The position numbers and the translations under genes are program-made. A stretch of DNA of 64,000 nt from Candidatus Bathyarchaeota archaeon (GTDB taxonomy: Archaea; Thermoproteota; Bathyarchaeia; Bathyarchaeales; Bathycorpusculaceae), in NCBI GenBank assembly GCA_003164295.1, contig PLTA01000039.1, forward strand, positions 272,869 through 336,868, read 5' to 3'. The notes beneath the pieces are model-generated. The model ran no database searches and had not been told where the DNA came from. It saw only the letters and a program-made list of their open reading frames with translations. This document shows positions 27,100 to 35,857 of the stretch, piece after piece (within the stretch, counting starts at the first letter, position 1; every line of letters starts with the position of its first letter).

Positions 27100-27600
27100 T
27101 TTAGAGCGATAAGAATACTTTCTTTTCCTGAAGAGTTTCGCGCCGTTCATGTCAGTAACGTATTCAAAGCCTACTTCTAATAACTTGCAAGCTTCCTGCA
27201 AGGTTTCAGCAACTTTTATGTGGTATTCTTCGTCTGCGTTTTGAAAGATTGCTTTTTCTAGATTGATGTAGATTAGCGTGTTTCTTAGGTCTCTGTGACC
27301 GAGCAGTTGTTGGACGTGGAGGATATCTTTGGTTTTATGTTATTCCATGGTTGCTTTCCAGTGTCTGAATGTGTGCAAGTCTATTTCTTTGAGGCGTGGG
27401 TTTTGGAGTTTGAAAGCGATGCTTTTGTGTGTCTCGTAGAAGTTGGATTTTAGGCTGTATGCGGTTGCAAAGATTTTCTCTGTTTTCTTAGGCTGACTGT
27501 TTAGCCTGTCGATGAGCTTCTGGCTTATTGGTAATATTCGTGTTCTGCTTCCTTTCTAAGAAGTAATTGACGCTATTTTTTCGTTCGAAATCGGTGAAAA
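27100..27600 (-). pseudogene. Tyrosine recombinase (archaeal integrase), catalytic-domain relic
   Basis: Read on the minus strand, the frame gives KGSRTRILPISQKLIDRL, then LHTFRHWKATME, a TAA stop (27342-27340), then HKTKDILHVQQLLGHRDLRN and TLIYINLEKAIF. These are the catalytic H-x-x-R box, the LLGH box and the tyrosine box of XerC/D-like archaeal integrases. Relatives usually have Tyr where the TAA stands. A second in-frame stop (TAG, 27558-27556) lies just before KGSR, and further upstream the reading frame is shifted. The N-terminal half is absent here. It sits directly beside the left repeat. Confidence 0.8.
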
Positions 27601-27814
27601 ATTCCAAAAAAACTTACAATGTGCCATAACGTTGGATAGATTTGGAAAATGGAAAAAAGATTTTAAGCAAGCTTTGCAGCAAGGTTGATAATGGTAGCTA
27701 ACTTTACTCGGTGAAAGGATGGTTGCTGGCTATTTTTTGCTGTAACCACTTTTTTAGTTTTCATAAAGTTAGTTTTCATTTGTCAAAAAATTAATGGAAG
27801 GAGAAAAAGAAAAA

Positions 27815-30679
27815 ATGAAAAATAATCGAAATAAAACTATTGCTATTGCAATTGCTATTCTTTTGACTATTTCAATGGCAGCTTCTACAGTTCTTATGCC
27901 AAAAGTTAGCGCGCACTATCCCGGATACCAGATTCCAACGTATGCTTACATTGACGTTAATCCTAACCCAATAGGTCTCGGTCAAACTGCCACGGTTTTC
28001 ATGTGGCTCAATCAGATTTTCGGAATTGGATACGACACAACCAGCTATGCACTGTTATCAAATAACTACAGATTCCACAATTATAATCTCACTATTACAA
28101 CTCCTGACGGAAATAATACAACGACAATTTTTGATATTGTCCAAGATACTACGTCAAATCAGATAACATCTTACACCCCCACTCAAGTCGGCACATACAC
28201 GTTTACCTTTAGCTTTCCAGGACAAGCCTACGCTCAATACCCAGGACAGTACAATCCAAACAGCATACTTGTAAACGATACCTATCTGCCAAGCAGTGCA
28301 ACAACAACACTTACTGTTCAATCAGAACCAATTACATCTGCTGTAGGTAGCTCACCATTGCCATCCGCTTACTGGACACGTCCAATCTACGGTGAAAATC
28401 CTTATTGGTACGCGATTTCCTCAAACTGGTTGGGCGCAGGCTCAGCGGTTAACCCTGCAGTAGGTTCAGGCGCAGTCTCTGCTTTCTCTACTGGTCCACC
28501 ACAAAACTCGTGGGGAGCAATTTTAAGTAGAAATCCAGGTGACGCCATAGGATCACTGACTAGCCACGTAATGTGGACTAAGCCCATTCAAAGTGGCGGA
28601 GTCGTCGGAGGCAACGAGTACTATGCTGGCGGTGGATATCCAGGAAACGGTCAAGGTGTCGGTTACTACGAAGGCACTGCATACGAGCAACGATACATTA
28701 ATCCGATAATAATGGACGGTATACTCTACTACATGGCACCATTAGGATTCGATGCTCCAAGTTATGGACCACTAGTTGCCCTTAATCTGCAAAGTGGGCA
28801 AGTAGTTTGGACCAGCAATACATTGCCAGCGCCATCATTCGGCTACATATACAACCTCTGGGACCCTGACGAACACGGAACTTTCCCACCAATACTCATT
28901 TGCCCGAACGGAGCCACATGGGAAATGGTCGATGGATTCACTGGAACCGTACTGTTTAACGTGACTGGTGTTCCATCAGGCTATGTTGCAGCAGGCCCAT
29001 CAGGCGAACAACTGCGATATGTTTTGCAAAACAAAGGTACAACCGCAAATCCCAACTGGTACTTGGCAGAATGGAATTCATCACGACTTTGGCAATACGA
29101 CATTAACCCATTCACAGGCTCAGGAAGTCTTTCACCAGCAATTATCAATGCATCCAACGCAGCATTAGTTACAACATTCCCAGCTTCCAATCAAGCAGCA
29201 GTTCAACCCTCGATCACTGTCCAAGCAAACATAGGATTCAATACTACAATAATCGACCCAATCCTGAAAGGTGTATTAAACTCTACTCAGTACCCATCAG
29301 AATGCACTTACGACTGGAACATTTCAATGCCCGCTCTGAACAACCCTGGCGGACCAACACCATCAGTAATTGCAGGAATGTACAACAACGTTTTGCTTAC
29401 CTTGAACGGAACTCTACCCGCATCACCAAGCAGCTTTAACGGAGTAGGCAGCTATACACCTTACACCTACATGGCATTCAACCTCAACCCATCCGATGGC
29501 CAAATCGGTTCATTCAAATGGGTAAACACACTGCAGCCAGTACCAAACAACGTCACCGTTTACTACGCTGGAGTCGATCCGACAACTAACGTCTTCGTAG
29601 AAGAAAACTATGAAACCTTGAATTGGGTTGGATACAGCCTGTTAACAGGACAAAAGATATGGGGTCCAACTCCAGCTATGCAGTCGCTTGACTACTATGG
29701 CCAAACCGCGCCAAACGAGTTTGCCGGTCAACTTGCCTTCGGTAACCTATACACCAGCGCATACGGCGGAACAGTATACTGCTACAATGATTCAACTGGA
29801 CAGCTGCAATGGACATACGGAAACGGTGGAGCAGGTAACAGCACTCTCGCAGGATTGAACACACCTTACGGCGATTATCCAACATTCATCCAAGCAATTG
29901 GCAGCAACGGCGTGATTTACTTAATTACAACTGAGCATACCGTAATCGACCCGATCTACCAAGGAGCATTAGCACGAGCCATCAACGCCACAACAGGCGC
30001 AGAAATCTGGACAATTTCAGACTACACTAGCGAATTCACACAAATGAGCTACGCTATTGCAGACGGATTCAACACTTGGTTCAACGGTTATGACGGACAA
30101 ATCTACACTGTAGGCAGAGGACCAAGCCAAACGATAGTCACAGCACCAGCTGAAGGTTTAGCTTCCGGACAGAGCGTTGTAATACGTGGTACAGTCACGG
30201 ACATTTCCGCTGGCACACAACAGACTCAACAGAAAGCAGACTTCCCCAACGGCGTTCCAGTATCATCAGACGCAAGTATGTCCGCATGGATGGGCTATGT
30301 CTATCAGCAACAACCAATGCCAACAAACTTCACAGGTGTTCCAGTGACGATCAGTGTGACAGATTCAAACGACAACACCAGAGCCATCGGCACCACAACA
30401 ACTAGCGCAAACGGCGCCTACAGTCTAACATGGACCCCTGACATCGCAGGCAACTACACAGTAACCGCAAACTTCGCGGGCACCGCAGGTTACTGGCCAT
30501 CAACAGCACAAACCAGCTTTAACGTCATGGAAGCTTCGGCAACACCTGTATCGACAACTTCAGTACCTTCAGGTCTCGCATCCACACAAACCGTGGAGTA
30601 CGGAATAGCAGCGATAATAATCGTGATGGTTATAATCGGCATTATGCTAGCAGTGCTCATGCTGAGAAAGCGACCATAA
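27815..30679 (+). CDS. Giant secreted/anchored PQQ-like beta-propeller protein (copy 2)
   Basis: About 954 residues from MKNNRNK (ATG 27815, with GGAG upstream; the ATG at 27794 is less likely). The signal peptide is about residues 1-34 (AIAIAILLTISMAASTVLM, then SAHYPG). It has PQQ-like blades (NLQSGQVVWTS, NDSTGQLQWTYGNGG, NATTGAEIWTISDY), an Ig-like domain (about 790-900), a Thr/Ser linker and a C-terminal membrane helix (AAIIIVMVIIGIMLAVLML) ending RKRP. It is clearly paralogous to the 10205-13093 gene over its whole length. Codon use leans more to C-ending codons than in that copy. It lies inside a repeat-bounded segment with integrase relics. The function is unknown; a surface or S-layer role is inferred. 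Confidence 0.8.
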   Translation: MKNNRNKTIAIAIAILLTISMAASTVLMPKVSAHYPGYQIPTYAYIDVNPNPIGLGQTATVFMWLNQIFGIGYDTTSYALLSNNYRFHNYNLTITTPDGNNTTTIFDIVQDTTSNQITSYTPTQVGTYTFTFSFPGQAYAQYPGQYNPNSILVNDTYLPSSATTTLTVQSEPITSAVGSSPLPSAYWTRPIYGENPYWYAISSNWLGAGSAVNPAVGSGAVSAFSTGPPQNSWGAILSRNPGDAIGSLTSHVMWTKPIQSGGVVGGNEYYAGGGYPGNGQGVGYYEGTAYEQRYINPIIMDGILYYMAPLGFDAPSYGPLVALNLQSGQVVWTSNTLPAPSFGYIYNLWDPDEHGTFPPILICPNGATWEMVDGFTGTVLFNVTGVPSGYVAAGPSGEQLRYVLQNKGTTANPNWYLAEWNSSRLWQYDINPFTGSGSLSPAIINASNAALVTTFPASNQAAVQPSITVQANIGFNTTIIDPILKGVLNSTQYPSECTYDWNISMPALNNPGGPTPSVIAGMYNNVLLTLNGTLPASPSSFNGVGSYTPYTYMAFNLNPSDGQIGSFKWVNTLQPVPNNVTVYYAGVDPTTNVFVEENYETLNWVGYSLLTGQKIWGPTPAMQSLDYYGQTAPNEFAGQLAFGNLYTSAYGGTVYCYNDSTGQLQWTYGNGGAGNSTLAGLNTPYGDYPTFIQAIGSNGVIYLITTEHTVIDPIYQGALARAINATTGAEIWTISDYTSEFTQMSYAIADGFNTWFNGYDGQIYTVGRGPSQTIVTAPAEGLASGQSVVIRGTVTDISAGTQQTQQKADFPNGVPVSSDASMSAWMGYVYQQQPMPTNFTGVPVTISVTDSNDNTRAIGTTTTSANGAYSLTWTPDIAGNYTVTANFAGTAGYWPSTAQTSFNVMEASATPVSTTSVPSGLASTQTVEYGIAAIIIVMVIIGIMLAVLMLRKRP

Positions 30680-30689
30680 ATTAAAGAAG

Positions 30690-30716
30690 TCAAATAAAAT
30701 CTTTCCTTTTTTTTGT
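30690..30716 (+). terminator. Oligo-T terminator after secreted-protein copy 2
   Basis: Eleven nucleotides beyond the stop the sequence runs AATCTTTCCTTTTTTTTG. This fits archaeal oligo-T termination. Confidence 0.5.
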
Positions 30717-30770
30717 TTGAATGAATAAGTTGAGACTGAGTGGCCTCTGATTAGTTCAAGATGCTATTAG

Positions 30771-30914
30771 TCATAGTTTTGTGAGGAGCGTTTTTGCATT
30801 TTCGTTCTTTCTCCTATTTGTCCAGAGCCCCAGCAAACCGCGTTCGCCATCCTTACAGTTTCTTTGGCTGCCGCAATCTGGGCAGTTAGGTTTGGATTTG
30901 CCCCTCGAGAACAT
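30771..30914 (-). pseudogene. Recombinase N-terminal zinc-ribbon relic
   Basis: A 47-codon frame on the minus strand. After an ATG it reads KSKPNCPDCGSQRNCKDGER, followed by unrelated residues. From memory of archaeal integrases, the CPDCGSQRN-KDG motif is the first half of an N-terminal zinc ribbon, with a second CxxC pair that is missing here. It may be the N-terminal part of the recombinase whose catalytic part lies at 27.1-27.6 kb on the same strand, or a fragment of another copy. It is inside the right end of the repeat-bounded segment. Confidence 0.55.
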
Positions 30915-30980
30915 ACTTGAGTAGCTGCAATCAAGTGCGTTCAAAAAAAAGGTTGCGCGGGAGAAATCGCCACTCTAACC

Positions 30981-31002
30981 TTATAGAAGCCATAAAAGAC
31001 TA
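30981..31002 (+). repeat. Putative attR: right copy of direct repeat
   Basis: It matches 27077-27098 at 20 of 22 bases. In frame it still spells I-E-A-I-K-D-stop, with synonymous differences from the UPF0147 end (ATA for ATT, GAC for GAT, and TAA where UPF0147 has TAG). It therefore looks like a displaced or carried copy of a gene 3' end rather than chance. Confidence 0.65.
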
Positions 31003-31052
31003 ATAGCTTTCAACAACTTGGTTTTATCTAATTGTTCTTTACAAAATTTCTT

Positions 31053-31544
31053 TTACTCTTTCTTTTCGGTGCTCAATTGTTTAGCTAATTTCTTTGACTC
31101 CTTGTAAGCGCGAGCACAATGTACGCAGCAGAACGCAGTTTCTTTACCCATGATGACTTCTCGGTAGGCACCTTCATAGACTTTGCATCCGCAGTGGGCG
31201 CAAATGTAAAGGCTTGGTTCAATTGCGATTGATAATAGTTCAGCAAATCGTTTGAAGAGGTCGGTACATAATTCTCTTCCAGATTGTGTTAGCTCGAAAA
31301 CTTTTTTTTCTTTTTCGCCCACTGGCTTTTTTGTGTGTGTAACTAAGCCTTTTTCCTCCAGTTGTTGAAGGAAAGGGTAGACTAAGCTTGGGCTTACTTC
31401 TTTTTTGACTCTTTTTTTGAATCTGCTAATGATGCTGTAGCCGTATGCTGGTCCTTCATAAAGAATGGTGAGTATGTAGAAACGTGAGAAATCAGAAATT
31501 AAATCATCAATGTTTTCGCGTTCTGTATCAGCCATTTTCTTCAT
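31053..31544 (-). CDS. PadR-like winged-helix regulator with C-terminal metal-binding finger
   Basis: A 163-residue protein. Residues about 12-100 are a PadR-type winged helix (SRFYILTILYEGPAYGYSIISRF, SPSLVYPFLQQLEEKGLV, KVFELTQSGRELC). Residues about 113-150 carry cysteines arranged ICAHCGCKV...FCCVHCARAYKE, resembling a TRASH-type metal-sensing finger. This suggests a repressor that senses a metal or thiol (inference). It is divergent from the FAD oxidoreductase across a 152-nt AT-rich gap, so that gene may be its target. Confidence 0.8.
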   Translation of the reverse strand: MKKMADTERENIDDLISDFSRFYILTILYEGPAYGYSIISRFKKRVKKEVSPSLVYPFLQQLEEKGLVTHTKKPVGEKEKKVFELTQSGRELCTDLFKRFAELLSIAIEPSLYICAHCGCKVYEGAYREVIMGKETAFCCVHCARAYKESKKLAKQLSTEKKE

Positions 31545-31696
31545 GTTTAATGTCTATATTATTGATTATAAATGTTTTTTAGATATATCTTAGAAATACC
31601 TACGCAATAAAACAAAAATAACAACCATTATTCTTTGCACCAACAAATATATGCTACCTGTTGCATCTAATTCTGGGCTCCAAAGAGGCAGTACCT

Positions 31697-33079
31697 ATGA
31701 AATACGACGTAATAATCGTGGGTGCAGGACCAGCAGGCATCTTCTCAGCACTTGAATTAACAGAAAAAACCAACCTTAACGTTCTGATAGTGGACAGAGG
31801 ACCAGATATTGATAAACGTAAATGTCCATCGAGCCGAGGGTTCGAATGTGTCCATTGTGAACCCTGCTCAGTTCTTTCAGGCTGGGGTGGAGCAGGCGCT
31901 TATAGTGATGGAAAACTAACTTTATCAACCGAAGTTGGCGGTTGGCTAAACCAATACGTTTCAACCAAAGAACTTCAAGCTTTGGTAAAATATGTGGACA
32001 GCATCTACATCAAATTCGGGGCAAGCGACAAGGTTTATGGAGGAGACAATGAAAAAGTAGATGAAATTGAACGTGCTGCCTCACTTGCCGGTTTAAAGCT
32101 AATCAAGCAAGAAGTTCGTCATATGGGTACAGACAAATGCCTAGAAACTCTTCATATGATGCGCAAAGAACTTGAAGGTAAAATCACGTTTATACCCAAA
32201 ACAGATGTTAAAGGGCTTATCACAGAAAACCACACAGTTCAGGGGATTGAAACTGTTAATGGCGAAAAATTTCTGGGTAAATACGTTATAATTGCTCCCG
32301 GCAGAAGCGGAGCGGAATGGTTGCAAACAGAGGCTCAAGTCCGAGGATTAAAAACCATAAACAACCCCGTTGACATTGGTGTGCGCGTTGAAGTTTTGGC
32401 TTCAGTTATGGAGAATCTTACCAAAGTACTTTATGAACCAAAACTGGTTTATTTCTCTCGCCAGTTTGATGACCAAATACGCACTTTCTGTGTTTCACCT
32501 TACGGCGAAGTTACTACTGAATCATACGATGGTGTTTTAACAGTTAACGGAGGAAGCCATGCTGAAACAAAAACCGATAATACAAACTTCGCAATTCTTG
32601 TCAGCACCTCTTTTACTGAACCATTCAAAGAACCTATTGCTTATGGCAAATATGTTGCTAGGCTTTCGAACCTCTTAAGCGGCGGCGTAATGGTTCAACG
32701 ATTAGGCGATTTGGTTGCTGGGCGACGTTCAACTCCTGAACGTATTGCAAGAAGCGTCGTTGTGCCAACCCTTAAGAATGCTACTCCAGGAGACTTGAGT
32801 TTCGTTTTGCCTTACCGTTACTTAGCAGATATACGTGAAATGCTTCAAGCTTTAGATGTGATAGCGCCAGGAGTTCACTCAAGAGACACACTACTCTATG
32901 GCATAGAAGTCAAATTTTACTCTTCACACCTACAACTAAACAATGCCCTAGAAACTAAAATCCAAAACCTATTCACTATAGGCGACGGCGCAGGAGTCAC
33001 ACGCGGTTTAATTCAAGCATCAGCTTCAGGCGTCATAGTTGCAAGGGAAATTTTGAAACGCGAACACTTGAAGGCTTAA
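31697..33079 (+). CDS. FAD-dependent dehydrogenase (COG2509 type)
   Basis: A 460-residue flavoprotein. The N-terminal dinucleotide-binding motif is VIIVGAGPAGIFSALELTEK, then RGFECVHCEPCSVLSGWGGAGAYSDGKL, which holds two Cys-x2-Cys-like pairs. The C-terminal FAD contact is NLFTIGDGAGVTRGLIQASASG. The start is the ATG at 31697, with GAGG 9 nt upstream. Relatives are uncharacterised dehydrogenases (NAD-utilising, COG2509). It lies 2 nt before a zinc-ribbon gene, suggesting an operon running to 35783. Confidence 0.85.
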   Translation: MKYDVIIVGAGPAGIFSALELTEKTNLNVLIVDRGPDIDKRKCPSSRGFECVHCEPCSVLSGWGGAGAYSDGKLTLSTEVGGWLNQYVSTKELQALVKYVDSIYIKFGASDKVYGGDNEKVDEIERAASLAGLKLIKQEVRHMGTDKCLETLHMMRKELEGKITFIPKTDVKGLITENHTVQGIETVNGEKFLGKYVIIAPGRSGAEWLQTEAQVRGLKTINNPVDIGVRVEVLASVMENLTKVLYEPKLVYFSRQFDDQIRTFCVSPYGEVTTESYDGVLTVNGGSHAETKTDNTNFAILVSTSFTEPFKEPIAYGKYVARLSNLLSGGVMVQRLGDLVAGRRSTPERIARSVVVPTLKNATPGDLSFVLPYRYLADIREMLQALDVIAPGVHSRDTLLYGIEVKFYSSHLQLNNALETKIQNLFTIGDGAGVTRGLIQASASGVIVAREILKREHLKA

Positions 33080-33081
33080 AC

Positions 33082-33828
33082 ATGACCACCGTGGCTCAAG
33101 AGATCAAGTGTAGCCACTGCGGCGCTCCTGTTGAGTTTAAACCAGGCGAAATAGTTGCTACGTGCAAATACTGTGGTTTCACTACTGTTATTGAGACGGG
33201 GCAAGCGTTCACATTTGAGCATTCGCTTATTCTAAACAGGTTTGACCCAAAAAGCATCGATAATCCAATTCATGCTTGGCTGAGTGGCGGTTTCCTAAAA
33301 CCAGGCGATCTCGCAAAGAAATCAAAGCTTGTTGAACGCGACTTAGTCTACTTGCCATTCTGGTTAGTCTCAGTTGAAGCCAAAAGCACTTACAAAGGCA
33401 TATTCGAACGTATAGCTCCAGCCATAGTTAAAGAAGGCACAATCTCCAAAGAATACGATTGGCTAGTTTTGGCGCGGCAGGCTTCCATTTTTCCCACACA
33501 TGAATATCTTGTTCCTTTGGAAGGGAAAATCCCTTTTGACTTCCGCAAAATTGAAGGCTTCGCCAAACTACTGAACAGTGAAATCGATCGTGAAGCTGCC
33601 TTGGAAATGGCCAAGCAACAAATCGAGGACCACCATCGCTTCCTTCTCCAGCAAGATGTGGATAAAATAGTTGAGATAAAAACGGAGGTCAACGCCAAAG
33701 CGGAGGTCTATCTACATGCTCCCATTTGGTTTATAAAATACGAATACAAAGGTAAAGTATACCAGTTGATAATCGAAGGAACCGGCGGAACAGCTCTTAC
33801 AGGCGACATCCCACCTTCAAGATTCTAA
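33082..33828 (+). CDS. Zinc-ribbon protein of unknown function
   Basis: A 248-residue protein with an N-terminal zinc ribbon (CSHCGAP...CKYCGF, about residues 10-32). A long soluble domain follows, including LVERDLVYLPFWLVSVEAKSTYKG and IWFIKYEYKGKVYQLIIEGTGG, a repeated strand pattern as in uncharacterised archaeal zinc-ribbon proteins. No catalytic motif is visible. It starts 2 nt after the FAD enzyme and 76 nt before the coiled-coil gene of the SPFH module. Confidence 0.65.
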   Translation: MTTVAQEIKCSHCGAPVEFKPGEIVATCKYCGFTTVIETGQAFTFEHSLILNRFDPKSIDNPIHAWLSGGFLKPGDLAKKSKLVERDLVYLPFWLVSVEAKSTYKGIFERIAPAIVKEGTISKEYDWLVLARQASIFPTHEYLVPLEGKIPFDFRKIEGFAKLLNSEIDREAALEMAKQQIEDHHRFLLQQDVDKIVEIKTEVNAKAEVYLHAPIWFIKYEYKGKVYQLIIEGTGGTALTGDIPPSRF

Positions 33829-33904
33829 GCTTCATTTGCCTTAACAAACTTTAAAAGCGACCTTTTATTATCAACGAATAATAAAAAAAGGCGGATAGGT
33901 AAAA

Positions 33905-34441
33905 ATGAGCGATAAAAACGATGTAACTTCAAACGTTCAGAGCCAAATGAACCTTCCTGAGAAGATAGCTTCTTTTATTCCAGGTTTCCGCGGCTACAAA
34001 GAAAAGGAATTACGCCGCGAAAGCGACAGGTTAATCAGAAATCATCTTTACATGAAACTAACTATTGAAAAGAACGATTTAAGAGACATTGAGCAGAAAC
34101 TAGCTGACCGCCGCTACTTCGACGTCCTAACAGACATGGATCGCTTGGTAGCTAAAATGGATCGTGTTGTTGAGAAAGTTAATCACGCATCATACGGATA
34201 TAGTGGGTTCTTTGACGCTGTGAAAGTCAAAGAAGGAAATCTTGACCATATGATAGCTTTCGATAGCAAGCTTATAGACGGAATAACCGCGTTGGCTACC
34301 GAAATCGACGGTTTAAAATCAGATTTAGCTAGTGGCGCAACAACGAACCTGAAAACTAGGATTCAGAGTGTAACTGACAAGCTTGAAAGTTTAGAAAACA
34401 CATTTGATCAAAGAAATGAAGTTATTATGGAAGTGAGTTAA
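33905..34441 (+). CDS. Helical/coiled-coil protein of the SPFH module
   Basis: A 178-residue, mostly helical protein. GYKEKELRRESDRLIRNHLY (about 30-49) and DLRDIEQKLADRRYFDVLTDMDRLVAKMDRVVEKV suggest long helices, and the C-terminal third is heptad-like (KTRIQSVTDKLESLENTF). It is followed after 2 nt by an SPFH-domain gene; such neighbours in other prokaryotes resemble PspA-like or membrane-scaffold partners, but this is inference. A GGCGGATAGGTAAAA leader precedes the ATG. Confidence 0.65.
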   Translation: MSDKNDVTSNVQSQMNLPEKIASFIPGFRGYKEKELRRESDRLIRNHLYMKLTIEKNDLRDIEQKLADRRYFDVLTDMDRLVAKMDRVVEKVNHASYGYSGFFDAVKVKEGNLDHMIAFDSKLIDGITALATEIDGLKSDLASGATTNLKTRIQSVTDKLESLENTFDQRNEVIMEVS

Positions 34442-34443
34442 AA

Positions 34444-35427
34444 ATGCCACAAGTAATAGAATGGGTAAATGCAGGTCCAGACGCCATAATTTACAAGTAT
34501 CCAGTCGAAGATATTACGTGGGGAGCTCAACTCGTTGTGCACGAGTACGAGATGGCTGTTTTCTTCCGAGACGGCAAAGCCTACGACGTTTTTGGCGCTG
34601 GAAGACACACGTTAACAACGTTGAATCTGCCTCTGCTTACAAGTTTGCTGACGCGTATTGCAGGGTTCGGTTCCAACAAGCCATTTAAAGCGATGGTAAT
34701 CTACATTGCCACTAAAGTTTTCAACGGCAAATGGGGAACAAGCGCACAAACAACAGAATTGGCTCCTCTCAAAGTATTCGGTCAATTCCTATTCAAGATC
34801 GAAGATGCAACCCTATTTGTTAATGAAGTCGTCGGCGGACAAAATGCTTACACAACAGAAGACGTTAACAACTTTTTGCGTGGCTTCTTGAACGAAAAGA
34901 TAATCTCAGAACTTTCACACTACGATTTGGTTACTGTCTTCACAAGGCTCCAAGAAACATCTGTAATCGTTAAAAACTCGGTCTTAGATTACTTCAAACG
35001 TTTGGGTATAGAACTAACAGATTTACGTTTTGAAGGCATTGATACCACACCTGAATACCGTGAACGGTTATTCTGGCTTAAAACTGGAAGCACACCAGCA
35101 GACACAGTTCTACGAATGGAAACAGTGAAAAGTGCTGCAGCTTCGCTAGGCGCATCAGGCGGTGGCGGCGCAGGATTAGGCACAGGTATGGTGCTTATTC
35201 CGCAAATTATGAATTCAGCAGGTCAAGTACAGGCGCAAGCTCCAACCGCAGCCCTAGTAATTTGCCCCAAATGCGGAGCACATGTTCCAGCTACGTCAAA
35301 ATTCTGTCCTGAATGCGGAACAAATCTTACTCCTCCATCTGCTGCAACAATAAAATGTCCCAAGTGCGGTCACGATATCCCTGCAGGTTCCAAATTCTGC
35401 CCAGAATGCGGTGCAACAATAGCGTAG
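34444..35427 (+). CDS. SPFH/band-7 domain protein with two C-terminal zinc ribbons
   Basis: A 327-residue protein. The first 230 residues are an SPFH-like domain of the YdjI group (QLVVHEYEMAVFFRDGKAYDVFGAGRHTLTT, LGIELTDLRFEGIDTTPEYRERLFWL). A Gly/Ala-rich linker (about 230-250) is followed by two zinc ribbons (CPKCGAHVP...CPECG and CPKCGHDIP...CPECG). YdjI-like proteins are membrane-associated scaffolds linked to envelope stress. No membrane helix is seen. It is 2 nt after the coiled-coil gene and 11 nt before a small membrane protein. Confidence 0.8.
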   Translation: MPQVIEWVNAGPDAIIYKYPVEDITWGAQLVVHEYEMAVFFRDGKAYDVFGAGRHTLTTLNLPLLTSLLTRIAGFGSNKPFKAMVIYIATKVFNGKWGTSAQTTELAPLKVFGQFLFKIEDATLFVNEVVGGQNAYTTEDVNNFLRGFLNEKIISELSHYDLVTVFTRLQETSVIVKNSVLDYFKRLGIELTDLRFEGIDTTPEYRERLFWLKTGSTPADTVLRMETVKSAAASLGASGGGGAGLGTGMVLIPQIMNSAGQVQAQAPTAALVICPKCGAHVPATSKFCPECGTNLTPPSAATIKCPKCGHDIPAGSKFCPECGATIA

Positions 35428-35438
35428 AAGGCTTATCA

Positions 35439-35783
35439 ATGTCTGAAAGTAGAAGACAACTGCTGACAATCGGCGTTTTCTTCATAATCATAGTCGTTGG
35501 CATTCTGCTCTATCCAGCCAATGTAACTCATAACTGGTGGAACATCCTACAGTTAATCATCGTTCTCTTCGGAGTGTGGATGCTGATTCTTGCAGGTATT
35601 AGCGCTATGAGTCCACAAAAATATGAGCGCTCGCCGTATAGCACCGTTCAAATGGGCGTGCTTCTCATGGCTTTGGGTGCAGCGTGGTTCCTGTTTGGTT
35701 ACAGCTGGATTTACTCGGTAGCCCTGCTGTTGCTTGCGCTTGGAGTCATAGCTATCACTTCAGCAATGCGACGAAAGAAATAG
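35439..35783 (+). CDS. Small polytopic membrane protein of the SPFH module
   Basis: A 114-residue protein, start MSESRRQ at 35439. The frame is open 42 codons further up, but that part is the SPFH zinc ribbon read out of frame. It has four hydrophobic segments, about 8-25, 35-55, 69-84 and 86-103. There is no family name. Its position as the last gene of the zinc-ribbon/coiled-coil/SPFH operon suggests it anchors that complex (inference). Confidence 0.65.
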   Translation: MSESRRQLLTIGVFFIIIVVGILLYPANVTHNWWNILQLIIVLFGVWMLILAGISAMSPQKYERSPYSTVQMGVLLMALGAAWFLFGYSWIYSVALLLLALGVIAITSAMRRKK

Positions 35784-35857
35784 CTCGCAAGAGTCTTTTT
35801 TGGCTCTAAACATTTTTCTATTCCAATGTACAGTCATGTTTCTGAAGGCTCAATGTT

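Noticed and set aside
27100..30914. SSV-type split integrase (attachment site inside the int gene)
   Set aside because: For a minus-strand int split by integration, the N-terminal part should be at the left end and the C-terminal part at the right. Here the catalytic part is at the left and the zinc-ribbon part at the right, so the split cannot come from attP inside int.
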